Source: Altererythrobacter aquiaggeris | Lineage (GTDB): Bacteria > Pseudomonadota > Alphaproteobacteria > Sphingomonadales > Sphingomonadaceae | Length of the DNA stretch: 64,000 bases | Assembly: GCF_037154015.1 (NCBI RefSeq) | Contig: NZ_JBANRL010000001.1 | Span: 496,001-560,000, forward strand | Direction: 5' to 3' | Shown here: positions 18,538 through 28,097 of the stretch, piece by piece | Layout: each line of letters starts with the position of its first letter | Numbering within the stretch: the first letter of the stretch is position 1 | Position numbers and translations under genes: made by a program | The notes under the pieces: generated by a model | Told to the model about the DNA's origin: nothing | The model's database searches: none | Seen by the model: only the letters and a program-made list of their open reading frames with translations

Positions 18538-19368
18538 ATGAAAAAAGCACCCTGGTACGCCCGTCTCGCGTTGATTCTCGCCTTGTTACTGCCGGTTTAT
18601 TTCATGGCGGCGGCGCTGGGCACCAAATTCGGCCTGTGGGACTGGAAGACCGGTCTGATCACGCTCACGGTTACTGCCGGGCCGATTATCATCGGCGGCG
18701 TGGCGCTTGTCGCGCTGATTTCGCTGATCGTCTGTCTGGTGAAAAAACCCAGAACCGGCTGGCTGCTTGCGTTGATCGCACTGCTTATACCCGCGGGAAT
18801 GATGGCCATGGCCGCTTCGGTGCGCGCGGGTGCGGGCGATATTCCGCCGATCCATGATATTGCCACCGATGTCGCCAACCCGCCGCAGTTTCCCGCAGCG
18901 ACGGTTGCAGCGCGCGAGGCGTCCGGCGCAAATCCGCTGCGCGCGTTTGATGTGCCGCTGGGGCAATACGATGTCTGGAAGGACGCGGACAGTATCAAGG
19001 ACAAGACCAACGCCGAAGTGATTGCAGAAAACTATCCGCAGCTTGGGCCGGTTACCTTGCAGGCCGATCGGGACGCGGCGACCAAGCAGGTTGCCGATGC
19101 GATGAGAGGCATGGGGTTTGCCGATGTTGCGGCGGATGTTGCGGCGGATGGGTCCAGCGCCGCGGTATCGGGCGTGGCGGAGACTTTCTGGTTTGGTTTC
19201 AAAGACGATGTGACCGCGCGCGTAACCCCCGGGCCGGAGGGGACGAGAGTCGATTTCCGCTCCACTTCGCGTGTGGGGCTGAGTGACCTGGGGGCCAATG
19301 CCGAACGTATTGCGGCGCTTTCCGCGAAATTGAAGAAAGGCAGGCCGCAGCGCGGGACCGGGCGCTGA
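18538..19368 (+). CDS. DUF1499 family membrane protein
   Basis: 276 residues from the ATG at 18538. Three hydrophobic segments occupy residues 8-95; the C-terminal DUF1499 domain (about 140-265) shows VAETFWFGFKDDVTARV and RVDFRSTSRVGLSDLGANA. The family is of unknown function. It begins 31 bases after the TonB receptor stop on the same strand and may be co-transcribed. An in-frame tandem V-A-A-D repeat occurs near residue 200. Confidence 0.8.
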   Translation: MKKAPWYARLALILALLLPVYFMAAALGTKFGLWDWKTGLITLTVTAGPIIIGGVALVALISLIVCLVKKPRTGWLLALIALLIPAGMMAMAASVRAGAGDIPPIHDIATDVANPPQFPAATVAAREASGANPLRAFDVPLGQYDVWKDADSIKDKTNAEVIAENYPQLGPVTLQADRDAATKQVADAMRGMGFADVAADVAADGSSAAVSGVAETFWFGFKDDVTARVTPGPEGTRVDFRSTSRVGLSDLGANAERIAALSAKLKKGRPQRGTGR

Positions 19369-19872
19369 CCTTGCGTTACGGGATGCGCGCAGCAGGCAGC
19401 GCGCAGCGGCGCATGATAAAATAATGGCTGTTTGAACCTTTTGCGTCCGGCATGCGACATTCTGTTACGGCGTAATTTTATAGTGTGTTTTTAGTCCGTA
19501 ATTTTCGAAACGAACGACTCGGCATCGGGAATTGTTTCGCCAGTTCTTGGATTGTCACGATTTTCAGGCCTCCATTGGGCAACAGGCGCTGGCCGTTAAG
19601 GAATAATCCTAACAAACTTTCATGCCAAGTCGCGGTTTTATTGTCTTAATTTTTTATTAACTGATACTTCTTGACTGAAACGCCTTAAGATTAAATAATC
19701 CACGGCATTCCACAGGGGGACAGTGTTTCCTGTATTTGGCAAATACCTAACATCTTTCGATAGTTGGGTTTGACAGTTCAGGCGGCACCTTGTGGGACGG
19801 GCAAACGGAAATAGATGCCGTTGCTCATTTTTATCGCGGTGTATTGTAACCGCATTTTTGGGGTAATTTGAA
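19369..19872. other. 504-base intergenic region upstream of the Tad pilus operon
   Basis: No gene on either strand. The base composition drops to AT-rich from about 19480. It contains the candidate Tad promoter at 19671-19699 and a leader of about 170 bases before flp. Confidence 0.6.
19671..19699 (+). promoter_or_regulatory. candidate sigma70-type promoter of the Tad operon
   Basis: TTGACT at 19671-19676 (5 of 6 to the -35 consensus), a 17-base spacer, and AATAAT at 19694-19699 (5 of 6 to the -10). It lies about 170 bases upstream of the flp start codon in the AT-rich leader. Confidence 0.5.
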
Positions 19873-20046
19873 ATGACCAACTTTCTTAAAACTTTTGCAG
19901 CAGACGAATCCGGTGCTTCGGCAGCTGAATACGCTCTGATCCTCGTAGTTGTCGGCGTTGCCATTATTGCAGCAGCCACAACACTTTCGGGCTCGATCTC
20001 GAACGCTATGAGTGATACTGCTGATATTATTGATACCCGCCCATAA
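19873..20046 (+). CDS. flp: Flp family type IVb pilin
   Basis: 57 residues: a short basic leader, then the class IVb prepilin cleavage motif D-E-S-G / A-S-A-A-E-Y, with Gly14 before the cut and Glu at mature position +5 followed by Tyr. A 20-residue hydrophobic helix (ALILVVVGVAIIAAA) completes it. Flp is the major subunit of the thin bundle-forming Tad pilus; the leader would be cut by the prepilin peptidase encoded at the end of this operon. First gene of the Tad locus, separated from cpaB by a hairpin. Confidence 0.93.
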   Translation: MTNFLKTFAADESGASAAEYALILVVVGVAIIAAATTLSGSISNAMSDTADIIDTRP

Positions 20047-20070
20047 TTCGGGTAAATCGAATACTGTAAC

Positions 20071-20099
20071 GCGGCCCGTTTTCATTGAGGGCGGGCTGC
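20071..20099 (+). terminator. hairpin between flp and cpaB (possible attenuator)
   Basis: Stem GCGGCCCG (20071-20078) with CGGGCTGC (20092-20099), one G-T pair and a 13-base loop, 25 bases after the flp stop. There is no full T run, so it could act as a partial terminator or as a 3' stabilising hairpin. Either would let the pilin mRNA outnumber the assembly-gene mRNA. Confidence 0.45.
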
Positions 20100-20138
20100 G
20101 ATACTTTCCTGATTAACCGCAAGCTGGGGGGCTAAAGC

Positions 20139-21068
20139 GTGGAGCGCCGTAATCTAATCATCATCGGTGCAGCAATCATTCTGGGATTGTTTGCAGTCTA
20201 TGTGGCCAACGCCTGGTTCAGCGGTGTCGAACAGCGGCAGGAACGCATTGCCGAGCAACAGCAGATGGCGCGCATTGCGGTGGCGAGGCAGGACCTCCCG
20301 TTTGGCGCGCCGCTGACGGCAGACAATGTCCGGCTGGTCAACTGGCCGGCACAATCGGTTCCGGCGGGTGCTTACCGCGATGTCGCGCGCTTGCTGGCGG
20401 GCAATAATGTGGCAATCCGCCCGATTGCCAATGGCGAACCCATCCTGAGGTCGCGCATTTCCGAACGCGCCGTTCTATCTGAAAATATTCCCGACGATCT
20501 GCGCGCCATTACGGTGCCGATCAATGAAGTTTCCGGCGTGGCCGGTTTCGTGACGCCCGGCGATGTGGTCGATGTTTTGCTGACACGGCAAATTCCCGGC
20601 GATGGGGCAACGGGCGATGACAAGATGACTTCGGTCGTGCTCGAAAATGTCCAGGTGCTGGCGGTCGATCGCCGCAGCAACGAAGGCAACACCGAAGTCG
20701 TCGTCAGCAAAACCGCAACCTTGCAGGTTGATCAGCGCGGCGCGCAGAAACTGGCGCTGGCGGTCGATGTGGGCAGGTTGAGCCTTGCGCTGCGTAATGT
20801 CGAAAACCAGACTGTTGGCACTTATGCAACCGTGACAACGCGCGATCTTGGCGGATCGGGTATTTTCATGGCGGGTCAGCGCGAACCTGCGCCCGTTCAG
20901 GCGTCCGCCCCGGTCTATGTCTATCCGCCGCAAGGGGCAGGCCCGCCATCATCGGCGCCGCGCGCTTCGACAGCGACTGTCAGGCAGCGGCCCAGCGGCC
21001 CGACCATGACTGTCACCCGCGGAACAGAAACCACCAATACGGAGGTGCAGCGTTATGGCCGGTACTGA
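20139..21068 (+). CDS. cpaB: Flp pilus assembly protein CpaB/RcpC
   Basis: 309 residues, GTG start. One N-terminal membrane anchor (LIIIGAAIILGLFAVYVA), a periplasmic SAF-type domain (IAVARQDLPFGAPLTADNVR) and an RcpC beta region around RAITVPINEVSGVAGFVTPGDVVDVLL. The tail is Pro/Ser-rich. CpaB is a periplasmic part of the Tad pilus near the secretin. It overlaps cpaC by 14 bases. Confidence 0.92.
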   Translation: MERRNLIIIGAAIILGLFAVYVANAWFSGVEQRQERIAEQQQMARIAVARQDLPFGAPLTADNVRLVNWPAQSVPAGAYRDVARLLAGNNVAIRPIANGEPILRSRISERAVLSENIPDDLRAITVPINEVSGVAGFVTPGDVVDVLLTRQIPGDGATGDDKMTSVVLENVQVLAVDRRSNEGNTEVVVSKTATLQVDQRGAQKLALAVDVGRLSLALRNVENQTVGTYATVTTRDLGGSGIFMAGQREPAPVQASAPVYVYPPQGAGPPSSAPRASTATVRQRPSGPTMTVTRGTETTNTEVQRYGRY

Positions 21069-22494
21069 TATCATGCGCGCTGCACTGCGTGCGGGAATGC
21101 GTGCGGGAATGGGTGCGGCACTGGCGGCAACATTGCTTGCTGCAACGCCAGCCGCCGCGCAATATACCGACAGCGGTATCCACGGCGGCACGCTGACTGT
21201 GCCGATGAACAAAAGCCAGGTCGTATCCACCGACCGGGTGATCAAACGCGCGATGGTGGGCAATCCCGACATTGCGGATATCGTGCCGATTACCGACCGG
21301 TCGATTTACGTGCTTGGCAAGGCGATGGGTACAACCAGCCTGACATTGTATGATGGCGGCGGCCGCGTGATCGTGATCATGGATATTGCGGTTGGCCCCG
21401 ATGTGCTGGCATTTCGCGACCAGGCCGACAGGCTGATACCCGGCAACCAGATCGAAGCGCATATTTCGGGCGAATCGATGGTGCTGACCGGATTGGCCAG
21501 CGATGCGGGCGCAATCGACCGCGCTGTGCAGCTTGCCCGCACTTATGCCGGTGACAATGTTGTGAACATGGTCGGCCTAAGCGCCAGCCAGCAGGTAATG
21601 CTGGAAGTGAAATTTGCCGAAGTGCGCCGCGAAATTGGCGAAGATATTGGTGTGCGCGGCTTTGTGAATTCCGACGGTGGATCGTTTGGCGGCGTGTCGG
21701 GACCGGGTTCCACGCTTACCCCCGGGATTGACGGGACCGCGCTGCTGCGCGCGGGCAGTGTGGCAAACAGTTTCGGCATAATCGGCGGAACCTTCCGCGC
21801 GCTGGGGCTGAATTTCGAATCCTATCTCAATGCACTTGAAAGCAAAGGCTTTGCCAAGACGCTGGCAGAACCGACACTGGTGGCGCTGTCGGGCGAAACC
21901 GCATCGTTCCTTGCCGGCGGCGAATTTCCGATCCCGGTTGTCCAGTCAGGTTCCACGGGTGGCGACGATAATGGCGGCCGCGTAAGCGTCGAGTTCAAAC
22001 CGTTTGGTGTTAGCCTTGGCTTTACGCCCACGGTGCTGGGTGACAAGACGATCAATCTGAAGGTCGAACCCGAAGTCAGTTCGATCGATCCGGCCGCTTC
22101 GGTGCAGATCAACGGCCTCAGCATTCCCGGCCTGCAGACGCGGCGGGCCAGCACCACGCTGGAACTGCGCGACGGTGAAAGTTTCGCGATTGCGGGTTTG
22201 ATCCAGCAGGATTTCCAGACCACGATCAACCAGGTTCCGCTGCTGGGTTCGATTCCGATCCTTGGTTCGCTGTTCCGGTCAACCGAATTCCAGCAAGGCG
22301 AAACCGAATTGCTGATCATCGTGACACCGCGCCTCGTGGCGCCCATCCGGCCCGACCAGGTCAGATTGCCGACCGACCGTGTGCGGGACCCCACGATACT
22401 TGGCGCAGTTCTGACCGGCGAGAGTTATGACCCTGTTCCGGCTGGCGAAACAGCAACGGCTCCGGCTGAAGGAGGTGGCGATTATGAATATTGA
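21055..22494 (+). CDS. cpaC: Tad pilus secretin CpaC/RcpA
   Basis: 479 residues with a signal peptide and an N-terminal pilus/BON-like domain (SQVVSTDRVIKRAMVGNPDIADIVPI). The secretin domain includes EVKFAEVRREIGEDIG and the classic end LLGSIPILGSLFRSTEFQQ followed by ELLIIVTPRLV. It forms the outer-membrane gate for the pilus. A GGAGG lies 9 bases before the ATG inside cpaB, so translation is coupled. Small repeats in the leader encode R-A-G-M-R-A-G-M. Confidence 0.95.
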   Translation: MAGTDIMRAALRAGMRAGMGAALAATLLAATPAAAQYTDSGIHGGTLTVPMNKSQVVSTDRVIKRAMVGNPDIADIVPITDRSIYVLGKAMGTTSLTLYDGGGRVIVIMDIAVGPDVLAFRDQADRLIPGNQIEAHISGESMVLTGLASDAGAIDRAVQLARTYAGDNVVNMVGLSASQQVMLEVKFAEVRREIGEDIGVRGFVNSDGGSFGGVSGPGSTLTPGIDGTALLRAGSVANSFGIIGGTFRALGLNFESYLNALESKGFAKTLAEPTLVALSGETASFLAGGEFPIPVVQSGSTGGDDNGGRVSVEFKPFGVSLGFTPTVLGDKTINLKVEPEVSSIDPAASVQINGLSIPGLQTRRASTTLELRDGESFAIAGLIQQDFQTTINQVPLLGSIPILGSLFRSTEFQQGETELLIIVTPRLVAPIRPDQVRLPTDRVRDPTILGAVLTGESYDPVPAGETATAPAEGGGDYEY

Positions 22495-22774
22495 GACGCT
22501 TAAGCGCGGCGCTTGTCTGGCATTGGTTGCCGCCGGTCTTTCTGCCTGTGCGACCCAGTCGATTTATGATGCGCCGGGCGATGTCAAATTTGGCGAATAT
22601 AACCGCCAGACAATGATGGCGCAGGTCATCGACCCCAATCCGGTGTATGACGAACCTGCCGTTTCCAGCGGCGACCATGCGTCGAATGCGATCGAGCGTT
22701 ACCGGACGGACAATGTCAAGCAACCCGAAGGCATTTCGACAACCGATTCAGTAACCGGCAGCAGCCCTAATTAA
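22484..22774 (+). CDS. small lipoprotein of the Tad locus, at the CpaD position
   Basis: 96 residues with lipobox LSAC (Cys20 or so) after a good GGAGGTG site; the start overlaps the end of cpaC. The mature part is hydrophilic with a Y-D-A-P-G-D-V-K-F-G-E-Y motif and no known domain visible. In Caulobacter-type loci the gene after cpaC is cpaD, a lipoprotein about twice as long, so this may be a reduced or unrelated functional replacement. Outer-membrane location inferred from the lipobox. Confidence 0.7.
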   Translation: MNIETLKRGACLALVAAGLSACATQSIYDAPGDVKFGEYNRQTMMAQVIDPNPVYDEPAVSSGDHASNAIERYRTDNVKQPEGISTTDSVTGSSPN

Positions 22775-22794
22775 CCGAGTGATGGAGACGTACG

Positions 22795-24396
22795 ATGCAG
22801 CGGCCGTTCAAGGCAGGGTTCTGGGGTAACGAGAAAGGCGCGACAGCCGCGCTATACGCTCTTGCACTCCCGGTTCTGGTCGCGGTCGCCGGTATCGGTT
22901 TTGACTATGCGCAGATTGCTGCGATGGACACCGAATTGCAAAACGCCGCCGACCAGGCTGCGCTGGCGGGCGCCACCCAGCTGGACCAGACCGCCGGTTC
23001 GATGGCGCGCGCAACCGGTGCAGCGCGCGGCGGACTGGTCACAAACTCGACCTATTTCGCAAATGACGGCGGCGACGCTGCGGTTGATATACCCGAAGGA
23101 TCGGTGTTCTTTTACGCAACGCGGGCCAATGCCGAAGCCGGGACCAACGCGCTCGACGCGAGCAATCCCGCAAATGATGCGAATGCACGGTTTATTCGTG
23201 TAGCCGTTGAAACGCGCACCGCCAATTACACGCTCACGCCGGTGGTTGGCGCATTCAGCGGAGATATCGATGCAGAAGCGGTGGCCGGTATCGGTGCCGC
23301 GCTATGCCGCACACCGCCATTGATGATCTGCAATCCCAACGAGCCGCTGAATAATAATGACAGCGATTTTCCGTTTGATCCGGATGCCTTTCAGGGCAAG
23401 GGGCTGCTGCTGAAAGGTGGCGGCGGTAATTCATGGGCGCCGGGTAATTTCGGGTTTCTTGATACCATCCCCGGAAATGGCGGCGGCACGCCTGATTTGA
23501 GGAAATCGCTGGGCTGGAATACTCCGCCAGGCGAATGCATATCCCAATCCGCCAACGAAGGTGTCGATACGGAAACGGGCAACAAGACCGATCTGGCCGA
23601 TTCGATCAATACACGCTTCGATATTTATGAAGGCAACACCGCCTGTCCCAGCGGCGGCCTGTGCGCCGCATCGGTGAACAGCGTGAAGGACTTCGTGCAT
23701 CCCGATAGCCTGACAGGCGGCCAAGCCTGCCGTGTGCATAATAACGGTTGGAAACAGGTCGCCCTCAGCGGGCGCTATCTTCCGCCCACAAATGCGCCTT
23801 TACCGACGACTGTGACGCCAACGTCGATGGGGCATCCCCGCGATATTTGCCACGCGACGCCGTCCAATCAATGTGCCGGAGCAGGGGCTTTTGGTGACGG
23901 GGTGTGGGACCGCAACGCCTATTTCCGCACAAATTATAACTGGACCGCGGCGCAGTGGCCGACAGCATCTTATACCAATCTTGGTTCCTCGCCGTCGCGT
24001 TACGAGGTTTACACATGGGAAATCGCGAACCGGGGCATGACGATAAACGGCGCGAAAGTGCTGGGCGGCCCCAGCGCAGTGTCGGCCTATGGCTCGCCCG
24101 TATGCAGTGCCGGCAAAGGATATGGCAGCGGCCAGGTTCCGGCCACCAATGTTTCCGACCGTCGCCGTCTGTCTGTTGCCGTGATCAATTGTGAAGCCGA
24201 AAATGTGGCAGGCAAATCCTTGGACAAGCGGGTAACCGCATTCATGGATATCTTCCTTGTCCAGCCGTCGCTGGACCGGGACCGGACAGCCAAAGACGAA
24301 ATCTATGTCGAGGTTATCGGCCAGACAGCTGCAGGGTCAGCGGGTGAAACCGCGGGCACGGTTGTGCGGCGCGATGTGCCGTATCTGATCCGATGA
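22795..24396 (+). CDS. tadG: TadG-like pilus assembly protein
   Basis: 533 residues. The N-terminal Tad helix (NEKGATAALYALALPVLVAV, residues 12-31) is followed by the TadE/G-like FDYAQIAAMDTELQNAADQAALA. The rest is a large, Asn/Gly-rich extracytoplasmic domain with several Cys pairs. No clear von Willebrand A motif is seen, unlike longer TadG proteins. Probably a minor pilin-like or assembly factor. Overlaps the next tadE by 4 bases (ATGA). Confidence 0.85.
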   Translation: MQRPFKAGFWGNEKGATAALYALALPVLVAVAGIGFDYAQIAAMDTELQNAADQAALAGATQLDQTAGSMARATGAARGGLVTNSTYFANDGGDAAVDIPEGSVFFYATRANAEAGTNALDASNPANDANARFIRVAVETRTANYTLTPVVGAFSGDIDAEAVAGIGAALCRTPPLMICNPNEPLNNNDSDFPFDPDAFQGKGLLLKGGGGNSWAPGNFGFLDTIPGNGGGTPDLRKSLGWNTPPGECISQSANEGVDTETGNKTDLADSINTRFDIYEGNTACPSGGLCAASVNSVKDFVHPDSLTGGQACRVHNNGWKQVALSGRYLPPTNAPLPTTVTPTSMGHPRDICHATPSNQCAGAGAFGDGVWDRNAYFRTNYNWTAAQWPTASYTNLGSSPSRYEVYTWEIANRGMTINGAKVLGGPSAVSAYGSPVCSAGKGYGSGQVPATNVSDRRRLSVAVINCEAENVAGKSLDKRVTAFMDIFLVQPSLDRDRTAKDEIYVEVIGQTAAGSAGETAGTVVRRDVPYLIR

Positions 24397-24908
24397 CACG
24401 CTCGCCCTCCTTTTTGCGCACATTTTGTGCTTGCCGCCGCGGCAATGCCGCAGCCGAAATGGCGCTGCTCGTCCCGTTTCTGGTGCTGCTGCTGTTTGGC
24501 GGGCTGGAAATGAGCTATTATTTCTATTCCCAGCATCAGGTTGTCAAAGGCGTGCGGGACGGCGCACGATTTGCCAGCCGGCAAAGTTTTGCGGAACTGA
24601 ACTGTTCGGGCGGGACGGCAAGCACGATCCCGGCCACGGTTGAAACCAGCATCAAGGAAATGACCCGCACCGGCCTGCCGTCCGGCGGCACGGCCCGCGT
24701 GCCGGGATGGGTGAATACTGATGTGACGGTCACTCTGTCATGCGCGGCAACCGCTATTACCACAGGCATCTATGCCAATGAAGATAATGCACCGTTTGTG
24801 ACGATCGATGCGACCGTTGACTACCCTTCGCTATTTGCCGGAGTGGGCGTGATCGATTCGACCTATTCGCTCAAAGCCAGCCAGGAAGCTGCGGTGATGG
24901 GGATATGA
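24393..24908 (+). CDS. tadE: TadE-like pseudopilin 1
   Basis: 171 residues. The prepilin-like leader and helix (CRRGNAAAEMALLVPFLVLL) continue to EMSYYFYSQHQVVKGVRDGARFAS, the TadE family pattern, and two Cys are present in the globular part. TadE/F pseudopilins are processed by the prepilin peptidase and needed for Flp assembly. Coupled at both ends by ATGA overlaps. Confidence 0.88.
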   Translation: MTRSPSFLRTFCACRRGNAAAEMALLVPFLVLLLFGGLEMSYYFYSQHQVVKGVRDGARFASRQSFAELNCSGGTASTIPATVETSIKEMTRTGLPSGGTARVPGWVNTDVTVTLSCAATAITTGIYANEDNAPFVTIDATVDYPSLFAGVGVIDSTYSLKASQEAAVMGI

Positions 24909-25522
24909 GCACGTTGCTGAAAACCGCGCGGGCCCTGTTATCGGATAGCCGCGGCTCGGCTGCCGAATTTGCGCTGATCCTGCCGCTTGCGGTGCTGTTT
25001 CTGGTCGGCCTGATCGATGCAGGCCGCTATGCCTATACCTTCAACCAGGGCGAAAAAGCCACGCAGATCGGCGCGCGCTGGACTGTCGTAACCAATCCGA
25101 TCACGCCCGAACTCGCTACGCAAAGCTATACCAGCGTAGGCGGGGTCACGTTGACACAGGGCGACCGGATACCGGCTGCCGCACTTGGCCTGATCACTTG
25201 CACCAATTTGGCTTGCGTCTGCACGACCCCGCCTTGCACGGATAACGCTCCGACATTGTCAACTCCGGCGTTTAACGCGCTCGTCAACCGCATGACCGAA
25301 ATCATGCCGTCGATCACACCGGCCAATCTGGTGGTCGAATATCGCGGATCGGGTCTGGGTTATGCGGGCAATCCCGATGGGATGGATATTGCGCCGCTGG
25401 TGACGGTCAGGCTGGTGGATATGGATTTCACCGCAATTATCCTGCTGGCCAATACGGTTGGTCTGCCGGACTTTTCTTACACGCTGACTATGGAAGACGG
25501 CATCGGGGACGGATCGAACTGA
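24905..25522 (+). CDS. TadE-like pseudopilin 2 (TadF position)
   Basis: 205 residues with the TadE-family N terminus SRGSAAEFALILPLAVLFLV and GLIDAGRYAYTFNQGEKATQIGARWT. A Cys-rich loop (C-T-N-L-A-C-V-C-T-T-P-P-C) near residue 100 could carry disulfides. It sits where TadF usually lies. Start overlaps tadE 1; its TGA overlaps the cpaE ATG. Confidence 0.85.
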   Translation: MSTLLKTARALLSDSRGSAAEFALILPLAVLFLVGLIDAGRYAYTFNQGEKATQIGARWTVVTNPITPELATQSYTSVGGVTLTQGDRIPAAALGLITCTNLACVCTTPPCTDNAPTLSTPAFNALVNRMTEIMPSITPANLVVEYRGSGLGYAGNPDGMDIAPLVTVRLVDMDFTAIILLANTVGLPDFSYTLTMEDGIGDGSN

Positions 25523-26727
25523 TGGGTAGAGAAAACACACCGATGGATCTTCAAACGGATAATATCCTGCGCCTTCCTGCGCCGCTCACCGTGATTGCCG
25601 ACGCCTTGCAGATCGAAGCCTTGCAATCGGCGCAGGGCATTAGCTGGATTTCGGATGCCGATCTGGTGGCGCTCCCGCTAGATCAGCCGGTGCCCGACGA
25701 TGCCTTGCCCGCCGCGGGTATCGTCGTTTTGCAAGTCGATCCGGATATGCCCGCGTCGATGGCGCGGCTCGCCCGGATCCGCGCAACGCACCCGCGATTG
25801 GCGCAGATTGTCGCACTTGATAATACCGACCTGCGGCTGGTCCGCACCCTGATCCGCGAAGGCGTGGCCGATGTCGTATCGCTGCCGCTTGATCCGGACG
25901 AGATTCTGCAGGCTGCGATTGCGGTGCTTGAGGTAAGGGCCGGATATGACGAGCCCGAAGGCGATCTGGCACCGCTGATTGCGGTCACCCGATCACTGGG
26001 CGGAAGCGGCGCGACAACGCTGCTGACGCATCTGGCCCGCGAATTCGTGGATGTGGAAACGCCGCACGCCAATGTTTGCATAATCGATCTGGATATCCAG
26101 TTTGGCCGCGTTTCGGATGTGCTTGGCCTGCAACCGCGCCGTAATCTGACCGACCTGCTTGATGCAGGTGTGCGGATCGACAGTTCACTGATCCGCACCG
26201 TTGCGGTGGAGCATGAAACCGGGATCGCGGTTGTTGCAGCGCCGCAGGAAATCGTCCCGATCGAAGCGATCGATACCGAGCAACTGATGCGCGTGATCGA
26301 GACTGCGCGCCGCGACTTCGAATATGTATTTCTCGACCTGCCTTCGAACCTGACCAACTGGAACCTGTCGGTTCTCGCCGAGGCGGACCGGATATTGATG
26401 GTTGTCGAACAGACCATCCCGAGCCTGCGCCAGGCGCGCCGGCGGCTGGATTTGTTCAGGAATGTCGGGATCGAGAGCCGGTCGGTTTCGGTAATCGTGA
26501 ACCGCGCCGAAAAGAAACTGTTCGGCGGCATCAGTCTGGCGGACGTTAAATCCACGCTCGACCGGGATGTCCTCGCCGCCCTGAGCGCAGACGCGCAATA
26601 CATCACGACTGCGCAGGATCAGGGTCTGCTGGTCGATCAGATCCGCCCGAAAAGCAAATTCGCGGCGGATATCGATGAACTGGCCGAAAAGCTGGCGGGC
26701 CTGTTGCAACAGAGGTCCAGCCTGTGA
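25522..26727 (+). CDS. cpaE: CpaE/TadZ-like pilus localisation ATPase-like protein
   Basis: 401 residues: an N-terminal receiver-like domain (about 20-140) and a ParA/MinD-like domain. The P-loop region reads V-T-R-S-L-G-G-S-G-A-T-T-L, lacking both lysines of the canonical deviant Walker A (KGGxGK[T/S]). Classical ATP hydrolysis is therefore doubtful; degenerate P-loops are known among TadZ proteins. A later motif EYVFLDLPSNLTNWNL marks the Walker B area. TadZ/CpaE proteins place the Tad machine at the pole. Overlaps cpaF as GTGA. Confidence 0.88.
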   Translation: MGRENTPMDLQTDNILRLPAPLTVIADALQIEALQSAQGISWISDADLVALPLDQPVPDDALPAAGIVVLQVDPDMPASMARLARIRATHPRLAQIVALDNTDLRLVRTLIREGVADVVSLPLDPDEILQAAIAVLEVRAGYDEPEGDLAPLIAVTRSLGGSGATTLLTHLAREFVDVETPHANVCIIDLDIQFGRVSDVLGLQPRRNLTDLLDAGVRIDSSLIRTVAVEHETGIAVVAAPQEIVPIEAIDTEQLMRVIETARRDFEYVFLDLPSNLTNWNLSVLAEADRILMVVEQTIPSLRQARRRLDLFRNVGIESRSVSVIVNRAEKKLFGGISLADVKSTLDRDVLAALSADAQYITTAQDQGLLVDQIRPKSKFAADIDELAEKLAGLLQQRSSL

Positions 26728-28097
26728 AATTTGCGATCAAGAAATCGACTGCGCCGAATGAAATCCAGGCCGCCGATCTGCAGGCTGCCGAACAGGTCGC
26801 CGATGATCGCGATCTGGACAAATATCTCCTTTTGAAAACCGCGATCCATCGCAAACTGCTCGACCGGATCAATCTGGGAATTCTCGAGAAACTGTCGCGC
26901 GATCAGATTCAGGAGGAGGTCGGCGATATCGTGCTCGATCTGCTGGTCGAGGAAGACGCGGCACTCAATGCCAAAGAGCGCACGGAACTGGTTGCCGAGG
27001 TTCTCGATGAATTGCTGGGGCTTGGCCCGTTGGAGCCCTTGCTGGCTGACGAGACGATTACGGATATTCTCGTCAATGGTCACAAGACAGTGTTCGTCGA
27101 ACGCAACGGCTTGCTGGAAAAGGAAACAACCCGGTTCCAGAACGAGCGGCATCTGCTGCGGATTATCCAGAAAATCGTGAGCGCGGTCGGCCGCCGGGTG
27201 GACGAATCCTCGCCATTCGTCGATGCACGGTTGGCTGACGGGTCGCGGGTCAACGCGATTGTCGCACCGCTCGCAATCGATGGTTCGCTGCTGTCGATCC
27301 GCAAGTTTGCCAAGAAGCGGATCGGCATGGAAAAGCTGGTCGAATTTGGCAGTATTCCGCAAGACGTGGCGGATGTGATGCGCGCAATTGTCGCATCGCG
27401 CCGCAATGTCCTGATTTCGGGTGGTACGGGCTCGGGCAAAACGACACTGCTGAACGCGCTGTCGTCTTATATCAGCGACCGCGAACGCATCGTCACGATC
27501 GAGGATTCGGCTGAACTTCAATTACAGCAGGAACATGTGGCAAGGCTGGAAACGCGGCCTCCCAACATCGAGGGTAAGGGAGAGGTCACGCAGCGCGATC
27601 TGGTGAAGAATGCGCTGCGTATGCGGCCCGACCGGATTATCGTGGGCGAAGTTCGTGCCGGCGAGGCGTTCGATATGCTTCAGGCGATGAACACCGGTCA
27701 TGACGGATCGATGACGACGGTGCACGCCAACACGCCGCGCGATGCGCTGTCACGGCTCGAACAGATGATCGGGATGAGCGGGATCGACATCTCCTCCGAA
27801 TCGTCCCGCGCGCAGATTGCTTCGGCGATCAATGTGGTGATCCAGATTGGTCGTCAGGCCGACGGGCGCAGGCGTTTGCTCAGCCTGTCGGAAGTGATCG
27901 GCATGGAAGGACATACGATCACGATGCAGGAAATCTTCCGGTTCAAGATGACCGGCCGCGGTGAAGACGGCGAAGTTCTGGGCTATTTCGAAGCCACCGG
28001 GATCCGCCCCAAGTTCCTGCAGGATGCATCTGATCACGGCATTTCGGTGCCTTCCGAATTGTTCCGTCCATCGCTCAAGATCGGCCACAGGCAATGA
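26724..28097 (+). CDS. cpaF: Tad pilus assembly/retraction ATPase CpaF/TadA
   Basis: 457 residues of the VirB11/TadA secretion ATPase family, GTG start. Walker [17 protein letters not shown] near residue 232, Walker [19 protein letters not shown], the His-box stretch [18 protein letters not shown], and an N-terminal domain with [16 protein letters not shown]. It powers both extension and retraction of Flp pili. ATGA overlap with tadB. Confidence 0.97.
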   Translation: MKFAIKKSTAPNEIQAADLQAAEQVADDRDLDKYLLLKTAIHRKLLDRINLGILEKLSRDQIQEEVGDIVLDLLVEEDAALNAKERTELVAEVLDELLGLGPLEPLLADETITDILVNGHKTVFVERNGLLEKETTRFQNERHLLRIIQKIVSAVGRRVDESSPFVDARLADGSRVNAIVAPLAIDGSLLSIRKFAKKRIGMEKLVEFGSIPQDVADVMRAIVASRRNVLISGGTGSGKTTLLNALSSYISDRERIVTIEDSAELQLQQEHVARLETRPPNIEGKGEVTQRDLVKNALRMRPDRIIVGEVRAGEAFDMLQAMNTGHDGSMTTVHANTPRDALSRLEQMIGMSGIDISSESSRAQIASAINVVIQIGRQADGRRRLLSLSEVIGMEGHTITMQEIFRFKMTGRGEDGEVLGYFEATGIRPKFLQDASDHGISVPSELFRPSLKIGHRQ

